64,000 nucleotides of DNA from Pseudomonas sp. FeN3W. GTDB lineage: Bacteria; Pseudomonadota; Gammaproteobacteria; Pseudomonadales; Pseudomonadaceae. Each line of letters begins with the position of its first letter. The first letter of the stretch is position 1. The notes beneath the pieces are model-generated. The model had not been told where the DNA came from, searched no databases, and saw only the letters and a list, made by a program, of their open reading frames with translations. Of the stretch, positions 34,813-46,746 are shown one piece after another. The DNA lies in the NCBI GenBank assembly GCA_030263805.2, contig CP136010.1:3301001-3365000 (forward strand). Reading direction: 5' to 3'. The translations under genes were made by a program, and so were the position numbers.

Positions 34813-35739
34813 ATGAGCTGCATTCTCCAGATGGGCCCCTTGTCCGAGCGAGTCCAGCAACGCCTGAACGGGCATGAGGTGCTGGCCTACTGGCAGGGCG
34901 ACGCCGAAGCGCTGCTCGCCGAGCATGCCGGGCGCATCGAGATCATGCTTACCTCTGCGCGCTTCGGCTGCCCGGCCTCGTTGATCGAACGGCTGCCCCG
35001 GTTGAAGGCAATCTGCAGTTTTGGCGTCGGCCATGACGCCATCGCCGTAGAAGCCGCCAGGGCGCGCGGCATTCCGGTGAGCAATACGCCGGATGTGCTC
35101 AACGAGTGCGTGGCGGATCTGGCCTTCGGCCTGATCATCGACAGCGCGCGACAGCTTGCCCTGGGCGACCGCTTCGTCCGCGAGGGGCGCTGGGCCGAGG
35201 CTAACCTCCAACTCGGCCGTCGCGTCAGCGGCAAGCGGCTGGGCATCGTCGGGCTAGGCCGCATCGGCGAGGTGGTGGCCAAGCGCTCGACGGGCTTCGA
35301 CATGGCGGTGCGTTATCACAATCGTCGGCCGGTGGCCGGCAGCCCGTACGAGTACGAAGCAAACCTGCTGGAACTCGCGCGCTGGGCGGACTTTCTCGTG
35401 CTCAGCTGTCCCGGCGGGCCGCAGACGCAGAACCTCATCGACCGCGCAGTGCTCGACGCGCTGGGTCGCAAAGGCATCCTGATCAACGTCGCGCGCGGTT
35501 CGGTGGTGGACGAGCCGGCACTGGTCGCGGCACTGCGGGAGGGCCGGCTAGGCGGTGCCGGACTGGACGTCTTCGCCGACGAACCGAGGGTGCCGGCGGC
35601 TCTCTGCGAGCTGCCCAATGTCGTGCTGCTGCCGCACATTGGCAGCGCCACCCATGAAACCCGCGGCGCCATGGAGGATCTGCTGCTGGACAATCTCGAC
35701 AGCTTTCTTCGCGAGGGACGGCTGCTGACGCCGGTCTGA
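34813..35739 (+). CDS. D-2-hydroxyacid dehydrogenase (glyoxylate/hydroxypyruvate or 2-ketogluconate reductase type)
   Basis: A 308-residue NAD(P)-dependent D-isomer-specific dehydrogenase: Rossmann loop GIVGLGRIGE (about 144-153), catalytic arginine in INVARGSVVDE, glutamate in DVFADEPRVP and histidine in LLPHIGSATHETR. Reduces 2-keto acids or the reverse. The start at 34813 has AGAGGAAA upstream and is 41 bases after the DUF3325 gene, so it may share that transcript, but function fits the sugar-acid locus better. Substrate not determinable. Confidence 0.87.
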   Translation: MSCILQMGPLSERVQQRLNGHEVLAYWQGDAEALLAEHAGRIEIMLTSARFGCPASLIERLPRLKAICSFGVGHDAIAVEAARARGIPVSNTPDVLNECVADLAFGLIIDSARQLALGDRFVREGRWAEANLQLGRRVSGKRLGIVGLGRIGEVVAKRSTGFDMAVRYHNRRPVAGSPYEYEANLLELARWADFLVLSCPGGPQTQNLIDRAVLDALGRKGILINVARGSVVDEPALVAALREGRLGGAGLDVFADEPRVPAALCELPNVVLLPHIGSATHETRGAMEDLLLDNLDSFLREGRLLTPV

Positions 35740-35847
35740 CTACGGCAGTCGACCGCTGGGTGGCGGCGTTTTGTCTACGCGAGAAATCGCAGCCTCATTC
35801 GCAAGCAACGTCGCTCCATCGCCGAGCGGCCACCATCAGGAGCGCGC

Positions 35848-36738
35848 ATGGCTTCCCTCGATGAAGTGCACCTCGCCCACGCCGGTTTCCGGCTCTCGGT
35901 CTGCCCGGCGCTGGGCGGCACAATTACCCGCTTCGCCCTGGATGATTTCGACCTGCTACGTCCCTGGGATGGCAGCGAGCAGGTGCGTCGTACCAGTTGT
36001 TTCGTGCTGGCGCCGTACTCCAACCGGGTTGGCGGCGGCATGTTCCAGGCGGACGGCGAGTCGCACCGCTTGCGGCTGAATTCCGCGGAACATGCCTTGC
36101 CGATTCACGGCGTGGGCTGGAAGCGGTCGTGGACACTGGCTGCGCAGGAGGTCGACCGACTACTGCTGACACTGCTGCATCGGGCCGAAGGCGATGCCCG
36201 GCAGGACTGGCCGTTCTCCTTCGAGCTGGAGCATGAGCTCGGGCTCGACGAGCAGGGCGCCTGGCTGCGGCTGGCGCTGATCAACCGCAGCGAGCGGGTG
36301 ATGCCGGCCGGGCTCGGCTGGCACCCGTACTTCCCGCGCCATGCAGGCGTGACGCTGCGTTTCGCTGCCGAGCAGGTCTGGCTGAGTGACGATCAGCAGT
36401 TGCCGAGCGAGGCGGTGGACATACCGTCACGCTGGGACTTTCGCCAGCCGCGGGAGCTGGGCGAGCCCGAGCTGGATCACTGCTTCGCCGGTTGGGATAC
36501 CACGGCAACCTTGCAGTGGCCGACGGCAGGCGTGCGGCTTGAGCTTGAGGCGGACCCGTCGATGACGCATCTGGTGGTCTATACGCCGCCGGCCGTGCAG
36601 GGCTTCTTCGCCGTGGAGCCGGTGTCCCACCGCAACAACGCGCTGAATGCGCCGGACCCGGCCAGGCATGGCGTTTTGTATCTGCAGCCGGGCGAGCGAC
36701 TGGAGCGCCGCTGCCGCCTGCGTGTCGCGCGCCGCTGA
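35848..36738 (+). CDS. Aldose 1-epimerase family protein
   Basis: A 296-residue galactose-mutarotase-fold protein. Active-site segments are LAPYSNRVGGG, LPIHGVGW (first histidine), LGWHPYF (second histidine) and AVEPVSHRNNALN (catalytic glutamate). It interconverts anomers of an aldose; in this locus it could supply the beta-pyranose form of a uronate to Udh (inference). The start at 35848 follows CAGGAG. Converges on the porin gene. Confidence 0.87.
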   Translation: MASLDEVHLAHAGFRLSVCPALGGTITRFALDDFDLLRPWDGSEQVRRTSCFVLAPYSNRVGGGMFQADGESHRLRLNSAEHALPIHGVGWKRSWTLAAQEVDRLLLTLLHRAEGDARQDWPFSFELEHELGLDEQGAWLRLALINRSERVMPAGLGWHPYFPRHAGVTLRFAAEQVWLSDDQQLPSEAVDIPSRWDFRQPRELGEPELDHCFAGWDTTATLQWPTAGVRLELEADPSMTHLVVYTPPAVQGFFAVEPVSHRNNALNAPDPARHGVLYLQPGERLERRCRLRVARR

Positions 36739-36747
36739 AGGCAGACG

Positions 36748-36773
36748 AAAAAAGGCCCGTCAACTGACGGGCC
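36748..36773 (-). terminator. Terminator between the epimerase and porin genes
   Basis: GGCCCGTCA/TGACGGGCC (36754-36762 with 36765-36773) is a 9-base inverted repeat. On the minus strand it is followed by six T, so it terminates the porin transcript; it may also act for the convergent epimerase gene. Confidence 0.8.
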
Positions 36774-36822
36774 AAAGAGTTACCGCAACCGGAGCGAGGA
36801 GGGTTGCGTACAGCGCTACCGC

Positions 36823-38085
36823 TTACAGCAGAGACAACGGGTAGTTGAAGATCAGGCGGTTCTCGTCGAACTCGGTGGAGCTGTAGTCGCGACGGATGCT
36901 GGAGTTGCGCCACTTGATGTTGAGGCTCTTGAACAGCCCGCTCTGCACCGTGTAGGCCAGCTCGGACTCGCGGCCCCATTCCTTGCCATCGTCCACGCCA
37001 CCGGCTTCGATCTGATCGCCGCTGATGTAGCGGTTCATGATGGTCAGGCCCGGAACGCCCATGCCGGCGAAGTTGTAGTCGTGGCGCAGCTGCCAGGAAC
37101 GCTCGTTGGCGTTGTCGTAGGCGGAGTTGAACGAGTCGTTGGCGAGAGTACCGCCGCTGGTGCCGTTGACGCGCATCCAGCCGTTGTCGCCGCTGACCTT
37201 CTGTAGACCGACATAGAAGGTGTTGCCACCGACCTGCAGGCCGAACAGGCCGGAGTAGGTCTTGTTGTCCAGATCGCCGGCCAGCGCGCTGCCTTCTTCC
37301 TTGCCGGTGAAGTAGCCGAGGTTGGCGGTCAGCGCCACGCCTTCGCCGAGCGGCTGGGTGTGCAGCAGCTGGAAGTAGTTCTGCTGGTAGATATCTTCCA
37401 GACGCGCATGCCAGGCGCCGACCTTGGTCTTCGCGCCCAACTCGTATTCGCCACCGACGAAGTTGAAGCGGTCGGAACTCGCGCCGCCGTAGAACATGTC
37501 GTCCATGCTGCCGTCGTCGCGCGGGCTGTTCTGCCGCATCTGCCCGCCGTAGAGCGACAGACCCTTGATTTCCTTGGAGGTGATCATGCCGCCCTAGAAG
37601 GTCTGCGGCAGCGAGCGACCGTCGTCCGAACGCAGGATCGGCAGTACCACCATCCATTCACCGACGCGCACCTCGGTTTCGGAGAACTTGGCCTTCGCCG
37701 CGACTGCCAGGCGCGCGAAGTCATCCGGCGGATGCCGATCGCCGGGTGCGCCATGCACCGGCAGCAGGCCAGTGCCATAGGTACCGCCACCGCCATCCAG
37801 CTTGACCGCCAGCAGGCCCAGCGCGTCGACGCCGAAGCCCACCGGGCCGGGCGTGTAGCCGGATTGGAAATTGAGGATGAAGCTCTGCGTCCACTCTTCG
37901 CCCTTGCTCTGTGGGTAGTCGGAGTCGACGAAATTGCGGTTGATGTAGAAGTTGCGCAGGTTCAACGAAAAGTTCGCATCTTCGACAAAGCCTTCGGCTT
38001 GGGCGCCGGCAGTGAAGCCGAGCGATGCGAGGGTCATGCAGCCGCCCGCGAACAGTGCGACGGACGAGGTTGTGCGTGGGGTCAT
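36823..38085 (-). pseudogene. OprD-family outer-membrane porin, interrupted by an in-frame amber codon
   Basis: The restored product would be 420 residues, the usual OprD-family length: signal peptide (about 1-30, ending AGAQAEG), then SLNLRNFYINRNFVD, the GVGEW-like VRVGEWMVVLPILRSDDGRSLPQTF and ending NRLIFNYPLSLL. Codon 164 (minus-strand codon at 37596-37594) is TAG where the family has a residue such as Gln before GGMITSKEIKGL; a single C-to-T change from CAG would explain it. Reading frame and similarity continue unbroken after it. OprD relatives in such loci take up sugar acids, so loss would cut uptake of uronates or aldarates. It could also be a sequencing error. Confidence 0.88.
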
Positions 38086-38387
38086 TATTGTTGTGCTCCC
38101 TTGCTTGATGGGCCGCCCCGGTGTGGCCACCGTGGGGGCGGTGGTCTATGCCTGATCGGCAAGTCTAATGACGTCAGTTGTCATATGACTGCAGGGATTA
38201 TGACGATGAGCACGTCGTTGTCAATGTCGCTGAAAGTCGAAGGGGTCCCGCATGCACACACCGCTATTTCAGGCTATAAGCAGAATTAGAGGCGATAGGA
38301 GGAGATTTTCAGCGCGTCGAGAAAGCACAGGCGCCGCTCGTGCAGCGCCTAGGGAATCCTTATGGTTTTTGGTGGTGATCGTATGAC
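38086..38387. other. 302-base region upstream of the porin gene
   Basis: Contains the operator candidate at 38178-38190 and otherwise no gene. TGATCGTATGA at 38377-38387, just behind the stop of the LEA-type lipoprotein gene, also fits the operator pattern but lies 290 bases from the porin start and may be chance. Confidence 0.5.
38178..38190. promoter_or_regulatory. Operator candidate upstream of the OprD-type porin
   Basis: TTGTCATATGACT shares GTTGTCATATGAC exactly with the site before udh (GTCATATGAC palindrome at 38180-38189). It lies about 93 bases before the porin start, linking the porin to the uronate regulon. Confidence 0.6.
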
Positions 38388-38891
38388 TCAGCGGCGCTGG
38401 TAGGGAGAACCTGTTACCGGCGACAAGTCGAATGTGCCCTTCTCGACGAAGCGCTGGGTGCCGAACAGGCCGCCGGCAAGCTTGCCACGCAACACGTAGG
38501 GCACTTCGTCGAGCCCGATGTGTTCCGCCAGTCCCAGTGCCTGGCGCGCGGCCGAGAAGGCGGAAATGGTCACCGGCACGCTGAGCACGCTCTCGCCGAA
38601 ACGCGGCACCGTGCCGCGCTGGTCGCTGACGCCACTGGCCAGCCGGCGACCGTTGACCTCCAGGTCCAGCGCGACGCCGTTGTAGTCGATGGCGCCATCG
38701 TTGGGGTTCTGCAGGCGCAGCTTGACCAGGAAGCGCACCTCCAGGCCTTCGCCTTGCAGCGGCTGGATGCCGGCGACCTGAACGTTGAGCGGGTCGCGCG
38801 GTGAAAATGCCGTGCAGGCGCCCAGCGCCGAGGCAAGCAGGGCGATCAACAGCAACCGCAGTGGTCGGTGAAACGTGGGGAATATGTGCAC
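38388..38891 (-). CDS. LEA type 2 family lipoprotein
   Basis: A 167-residue protein with a lipoprotein signal (LLIALLASALGAC; lipidated Cys near residue 26) and a LEA14-like immunoglobulin-fold domain (about 40-155; VRFLVKLRLQNPNDGAIDYNGVALDLEVNGRRLASG). The GTG start at 38891 directly abuts the slipin stop (TGAGTG), with AGGA 9 bases upstream. Role unknown; membrane-associated stress protection has been suggested for such proteins. Confidence 0.82.
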   Translation of the reverse strand: MHIFPTFHRPLRLLLIALLASALGACTAFSPRDPLNVQVAGIQPLQGEGLEVRFLVKLRLQNPNDGAIDYNGVALDLEVNGRRLASGVSDQRGTVPRFGESVLSVPVTISAFSAARQALGLAEHIGLDEVPYVLRGKLAGGLFGTQRFVEKGTFDLSPVTGSPYQRR

Positions 38892-39650
38892 TCAGGGTTT
38901 CCTGTCGAGGTTCTTGATCCCCTGCTGCAGCTCGATGGGCAGCGGGAAGACGATGGTAGAGCTCTTGTCACCGGCGATGTTGCTCAGTGTCTGCATGTAG
39001 CGCAGCTGCATGGCGCCCGATTGCCGGCCAAGCATCTCGGCGGCCTGCATGAGTTTCTCCGACGCCTGCAGTTCGCCCTCCGCATGAATGACCTTCGCCC
39101 GCCGCTCGCGTTCCGCCTCGGCCTGCCGGGCGATGGCGCGGATCATCGATTCATCAAGGTCGACGTGCTTGATCTCGACGTTGGCCACCTTGATCCCCCA
39201 GGCGTCGGTCTGCGCATCCAGTACCTGCTGGATATCGCTGTTGAGCCGCTCGCGCTCGGCCAGCATGTCGTCCAGTTCGTGCTTGCCGAGCACCGCACGC
39301 AGGGTGGTTTGCGCCAGCTGGCTGGTCGCCGAGTGGTAGTCCTCGACCTGGATGATCGCCTTTTGCGCATCCAGCACGCGGTAATACACCACCGCGTTGA
39401 CCTTCACCGAGACGTTATCGCGGGAGATCACGTCCTGGGTCGGCACGTCGAGCACCAGCGTGCGCAGATCGACCCGTACCATCTGCTGAATGCCAGGAAT
39501 CACCAGGATCAAGCCCGGCCCCTTGACCTTCCAGAAGCGGCCGAGCATGAACACCACGCCGCGCTCGTATTCGCGCAGGATGCGAAAGGTCGACGCCAGC
39601 AGACCGAACAGCAGCACCAGCAACACCAGAAAACTCATTTCATAGCCCAT
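38892..39650 (-). CDS. Slipin/SPFH-domain membrane protein (partner of NfeD)
   Basis: A 252-residue stomatin-like protein: N-terminal membrane helix (about 5-22), SPFH/Band 7 domain (about 25-195; REYERGVVFMLGRFWKVKGPGLILVIP, and KHVDLDESMIRAIARQAEAERERRAKVI) and a short C-terminal coiled region. The start at 39650 overlaps the nfeD stop by 11 bases and is preceded by GAGGAG. Slipins and NfeD proteases occur together and are thought to act in membrane quality control. Confidence 0.93.
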   Translation of the reverse strand: MGYEMSFLVLLVLLFGLLASTFRILREYERGVVFMLGRFWKVKGPGLILVIPGIQQMVRVDLRTLVLDVPTQDVISRDNVSVKVNAVVYYRVLDAQKAIIQVEDYHSATSQLAQTTLRAVLGKHELDDMLAERERLNSDIQQVLDAQTDAWGIKVANVEIKHVDLDESMIRAIARQAEAERERRAKVIHAEGELQASEKLMQAAEMLGRQSGAMQLRYMQTLSNIAGDKSSTIVFPLPIELQQGIKNLDRKP

Positions 39651-41008
39651 GGTTCAGCTCCTCTCGATGGGTGGATGGCTGTGCGGTGACCTCCAGTTGC
39701 AGCCCGTGCCGGGCGATTACCCGTACCTGCTGGCCGGCCTGCAGCGGCGAGGCGCTGTGCACCTGCCAGTTCTCGCCCTGCAGGTGCAGCCAGCCACTGT
39801 GGGAATCCTGTACCGAGACCGAGGTGATCTGCGCGAGGCTGCCGATCAGCTCGCTGTCGCCGCCGACCAGGCGCTGCCGTCGCGCCTTCAGCGCCATGGC
39901 GACGATGCCGAACACCAGCAGTGCGCTGACCATGCCCAGCGGCACGATCAGGCTCAGCGGAATGCCGAAACCCGGCACCTCGGTATCGATGAGGATCACC
40001 GCGCCAGCGACGAACGCGGCCACGCCGCCGATGCCGAGCACGCCGAAGCTCGGCAGGAACGCTTCGGCGACCATGAAAGCGATGCCGAGCAGGATCAGCG
40101 CCACGCCGGCGTAGTTCACCGGCAGCAGCTGCAGCGAATACAGCGCCAGGATCAGACAGATGCCGCCGAGCACGCCGCCGGGGTTGGAGAATTCGAGGAT
40201 CAGCCCGTAGATGCCGATCATCATCAGGATCAACGCGACGCTCGGGTTGGTGATCACCGCCAGCAGGCGCACCCGCCAGTCGGGTGCGTGCTCGATGAGC
40301 GGGGCGTCGGCGGTGCTCAGCGTGGCGTCACCCTCGACGGTGGCGAGGGTTTTGCCGTCGAGCTGGCGCAGCAGGTCGGCAACATCGCGCGCCAGGTAGT
40401 CGATCACCTTCTGTTCCAGCGCTTCGCTCGCCGACAGGCTGACCGCCTCGCGCACGGCCTGCTCGGCCCACTCGGCATTGCGTCCGCGCAACTGGGCCAG
40501 GCCGCGGATATAGGCGGCGGCGTCGTTGACCTGTTTGCGGCTCATGGCGTCGCCGGGGGGCTTGGATGGCTCGTCCTGCTTGCCTTGCGGCTGCTCGGGC
40601 GGTGCGCCGGGCATGCCACCGATCTGCACCGGCGTCGCCGCGCCAAGGTTGGTGCCCGGCGCCATCGCCGCGACATGGCTGGCGTAGAGCATGTAGGTGC
40701 CGGCGCTGGCGGCCCGGGCGCCACTGGGGGTGACGTAGGTGGCGACTGGGATCGGGCTGGCGAGGATCGCCTTGATGATCGCGCGCATCGACGTGTCCAG
40801 CCCGCCGGGGGGTGTCCAATTCCAGCACTACCAGTTGTGCCCCCTCGTCGCGGGCATGTTCGAGGCCGCGCAGCAGGTAGTCGGCGCTGGCCGGGCCGAT
40901 TGCGCCGTCGACCCGCAGCAGCGTGACCGGCGCCGCAGCCAGTGCGGGGCCAGCCAGCAACAGCAGCAAGGCCAGCGACCAGCGCAGCAGGCGCATGGAG
41001 CGGAGCAT
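39640..41008 (-). pseudogene. NfeD-family membrane serine protease, frameshifted
   Basis: With one base removed the gene encodes about 455 residues: signal peptide (LLRWSLALLLLLAGPALAA), ClpP-like protease domain with the serine in GARAASAGTYML, a four-helix membrane region, and an NfeD OB-fold at the C-terminus (GWLHLQGENWQVHSASPLQAGQQVRVIARHGLQLEV). The frame breaks after about residue 66, in LELDTP|GGLDTSMR, where the minus strand has C6 (plus-strand G6, 40807-40812) instead of C5. Either a real inactivation or a homopolymer error. The operon with the slipin and lipoprotein genes is intact otherwise. Confidence 0.88.
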
Positions 41009-41257
41009 GGCGCTCTCCTCGGGCAGTGCAGGATACTGCCGGTCATTTCAGCGTAGACGACGGCTGCTCGCGCGCCGATTGCTGCGCGAGTGTGTCGCGG
41101 TGCGGCGCAATCGCTGAACTCTGCTCGGTGTTAACACCTCACAGGTGCAGAGGGATGGTTGTCCGTCGCCTGCAGAAAGAGGAGATATGCCAATGATTCC
41201 TTGCCCCGACAAGCGCTCCGCGCCCGTATCGAGAAGCCGGCAGGATGGGCTGCGCTG

Positions 41258-41455
41258 ATGCCCGCACCGCGCAGCAAGACCGTGGAGAAGATGATGGGCG
41301 CCGTGCGCTGGATCGGCTTCGCCGCCTGTTCGCTGGCGGCCGTCGGCTATGCCGCCATCGGCAACTACAACATGACCGGTGCGATGCTGGCGCTGGCCGT
41401 GCTGTCCTGGCTCAACATTCGTCGCAAGCGTTCGCCGCGGCCGCCTGAGCGCTAG
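41258..41455 (+). CDS. Small hypothetical membrane protein
   Basis: A 65-residue frame (MPAPRSKTVEKMMGAVRWIGFAAC...) with two predicted helices (about 14-32 and 36-52) and a basic tail (RRKRSPRPPER). AGGA lies about 11 bases upstream. The stop overlaps the convergent SDR stop region by four bases. No family recognised. An upstream in-frame ATG (41159) would add 33 residues without features. Confidence 0.5.
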   Translation: MPAPRSKTVEKMMGAVRWIGFAACSLAAVGYAAIGNYNMTGAMLALAVLSWLNIRRKRSPRPPER

Positions 41456-42450
41456 CGTCGGCCTCGACCTCGACCCAATGCCCAACCCGCACCCAGTGCC
41501 AGCAGGGCGCCGGCGCCCAGGGCCAGCTTGCCTACATTCGCCGCGCTGATGGTCAGCGCATGTGACTGCGCCTGATCGCCGAAGCGGCCGTCGGTCGAGT
41601 GCAGGCCTTCGACTGGCTCGAAGAGGTTGTCCGGGCGGTTTTCCGCCACGCGTTCGGGCACCAGCTGTCCGTCCCAGGCCTGCCGCGCGAGCATGCGATC
41701 GAGCAAACCGGGCATGAACAGCGTGCCGATGATCGCCTTCAGGCTGGCCGTGCCGACCCACAGCTCCCGGGGTGCGTCACGGGCCGCACGAAGGATGGCC
41801 CGCGCCGCGACTTCCGGTGTGTGGATCGGCGGCACCGGCTGCGCGCGCCAGCCGATCTTGTTGCGTGCCCAATCGAACTGCGGCGTGTTGTGCGCCGGCA
41901 GCTGAACCATGCTCAGGCGAATGGCGCTGTTGTCGTGGATCAGCTCACAACGCAGCGAATCGATAAAGCCGCGAATGGCGAACTTGGCGCCGCAATAGGC
42001 CGACTGCAAGGGGATGGCGCGGTAGGCCAGTGCCGAGCCGACCTGGACGATGGTGCCGCTGTTGCGTGGGCGCATGTGGCGCAGCGCAGCCAGCGTGCCG
42101 TGCACGCTGCCGAGGTAGGTCACCTCGGTGACGCGGCGGATTTCCTCGGCGGTCAGGGACGCGAAGGGGCCGAACACTGTCGCCATCGCCGCGTTGACCC
42201 AGACATCGATCGGCCCCAGCTCCGACTCGATGCGGCTGGCCGCGGCATCCAGCGCCTTGGCATCGGCGACATCGGCGGAGATCGCCAGCACCGTCGCGCC
42301 CAGTGCTTCGAGTTGATCGCGGGTGTCGCGCAGGCCCTGTTCGCCTCGGGCGATCAGCGCGACCCGGTAGCCGGCCGTGGCAAAGGCCTCGGCGGTCGCG
42401 CGGCCGACGCCAGCGGTTGCGCCGCAGATCACCGCGATTGGTTCTGGCAT
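41452..42450 (-). CDS. Short-chain dehydrogenase with C-terminal membrane anchor
   Basis: A 332-residue SDR: cofactor loop GATAGVGRA (10-18), NAAMATVFGP in place of the usual NNAG, and catalytic Tyr-x-x-x-Lys in QSAYCGAKFAIRGF. After about residue 260 it extends with a linker and a terminal hydrophobic helix (about 305-325, LALGAGALLALGAGWALGRGRG), which would anchor it to the membrane. Substrate unknown. Such DUF-tailed SDRs are common in pseudomonads. Confidence 0.87.
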   Translation of the reverse strand: MPEPIAVICGATAGVGRATAEAFATAGYRVALIARGEQGLRDTRDQLEALGATVLAISADVADAKALDAAASRIESELGPIDVWVNAAMATVFGPFASLTAEEIRRVTEVTYLGSVHGTLAALRHMRPRNSGTIVQVGSALAYRAIPLQSAYCGAKFAIRGFIDSLRCELIHDNSAIRLSMVQLPAHNTPQFDWARNKIGWRAQPVPPIHTPEVAARAILRAARDAPRELWVGTASLKAIIGTLFMPGLLDRMLARQAWDGQLVPERVAENRPDNLFEPVEGLHSTDGRFGDQAQSHALTISAANVGKLALGAGALLALGAGWALGRGRGRR

Positions 42451-42877
42451 GAGAAGTCCTCTGATCGTTGCAGTTGGCGGTCGCGCTCGGCGGCCCGCGG
42501 TCTGCTTAGACGACCCGTGCGGGCATGGGGGAGTTCGGATGAGCTCGAGCGAAATGCGCGGCTATCGACCAATGGCCAATGGCGTCTACGCCTTTCGTCT
42601 GAGATTGTTAGCAGGCTAAGCGATACGCTTGGCGCCGCCCCTTGGCTCAAAAGGCGAAGCGGCATGACGCAACGATGCCCACGTGAAAGACGGGCTGCGT
42701 CTTCCCCCTCCGTGCATCTAACCGATGCCCTCGGCGGCTTATCCGGTCGCCCTCGGACTTCAGCCCGCTGCCCTTCGGCAGCGGCGCTCCGCCAGCAGCG
42801 TGGAAGGAACCCCTCTGCGCTGTTCCGGTCGATTCAGGTAAGCCGCATATGGCCACACTTACCTGACGGAGACCATG
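42451..42877. other. 427-base region between a divergent SDR gene and the YqaE-like gene
   Basis: No supported gene. Near 42808-42830 GGAAC and GTTCC form an inverted repeat with an 11-base spacer, about 55 bases before the small YqaE-like gene; this may be part of a stress promoter, but no clear -10 fits an AlgU site. Confidence 0.4.
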
Positions 42878-43036
42878 ATGGACCTCATCCGCATCATTAT
42901 CGCGATACTGCTGCCACCGCTTGGCGTGTTCCTCCAGGTAGGGTTCGCCGGCGCGTTCTGGCTCAACATCCTGCTCACCTTGCTCGGCTATATCCCCGGC
43001 ATCATCCACGCGGTCTGGATCATCGCTCGCCGTTGA
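42878..43036 (+). CDS. YqaE/Pmp3 family small membrane protein
   Basis: A 52-residue protein, MDLIRIIIAILLPPLGVFL..., with two helices and the Pmp3 signature ILLPPLGV and LNILLTLLGYIPGIIHA. The length equals E. coli YqaE. GGAG (42868-42871) is 6 bases before this ATG; an ATG one codon earlier would be too close. Related proteins are salt- or stress-induced and affect membrane potential. Confidence 0.9.
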   Translation: MDLIRIIIAILLPPLGVFLQVGFAGAFWLNILLTLLGYIPGIIHAVWIIARR

Positions 43037-43223
43037 TGGTCAGCGGCCCGGCTCGACCGGGCTGCTTTTGAACTCCTTCCCCTGGCCGTGTAGAGTCGCG
43101 CTTCCTGCACTACGGAACCAATCACGCGCGAAACACTCAAGAAAACGCCGCTAACCGAGCGCGATCACCCGTGGGTGACGCCAGCGCTCAGCCGCCCGCG
43201 CCAGGTATACGGAAAGGAAACCA

Positions 43224-46745
<3,522 letters not shown>

Positions 46746-46746
46746 A

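Noticed and set aside
38377..38387. Sixth match to the FadR-type operator pattern (TGATCGTATGA)
   Set aside because: It lies at the end of the lipoprotein gene, not before a start, is only half conserved, and the pattern is loose enough to occur by chance.
42808..42840. Possible AlgU/ECF promoter before the YqaE-like gene
   Set aside because: GGAACC resembles a -35, but no TCTGA-like -10 appears at 16-17 bases.
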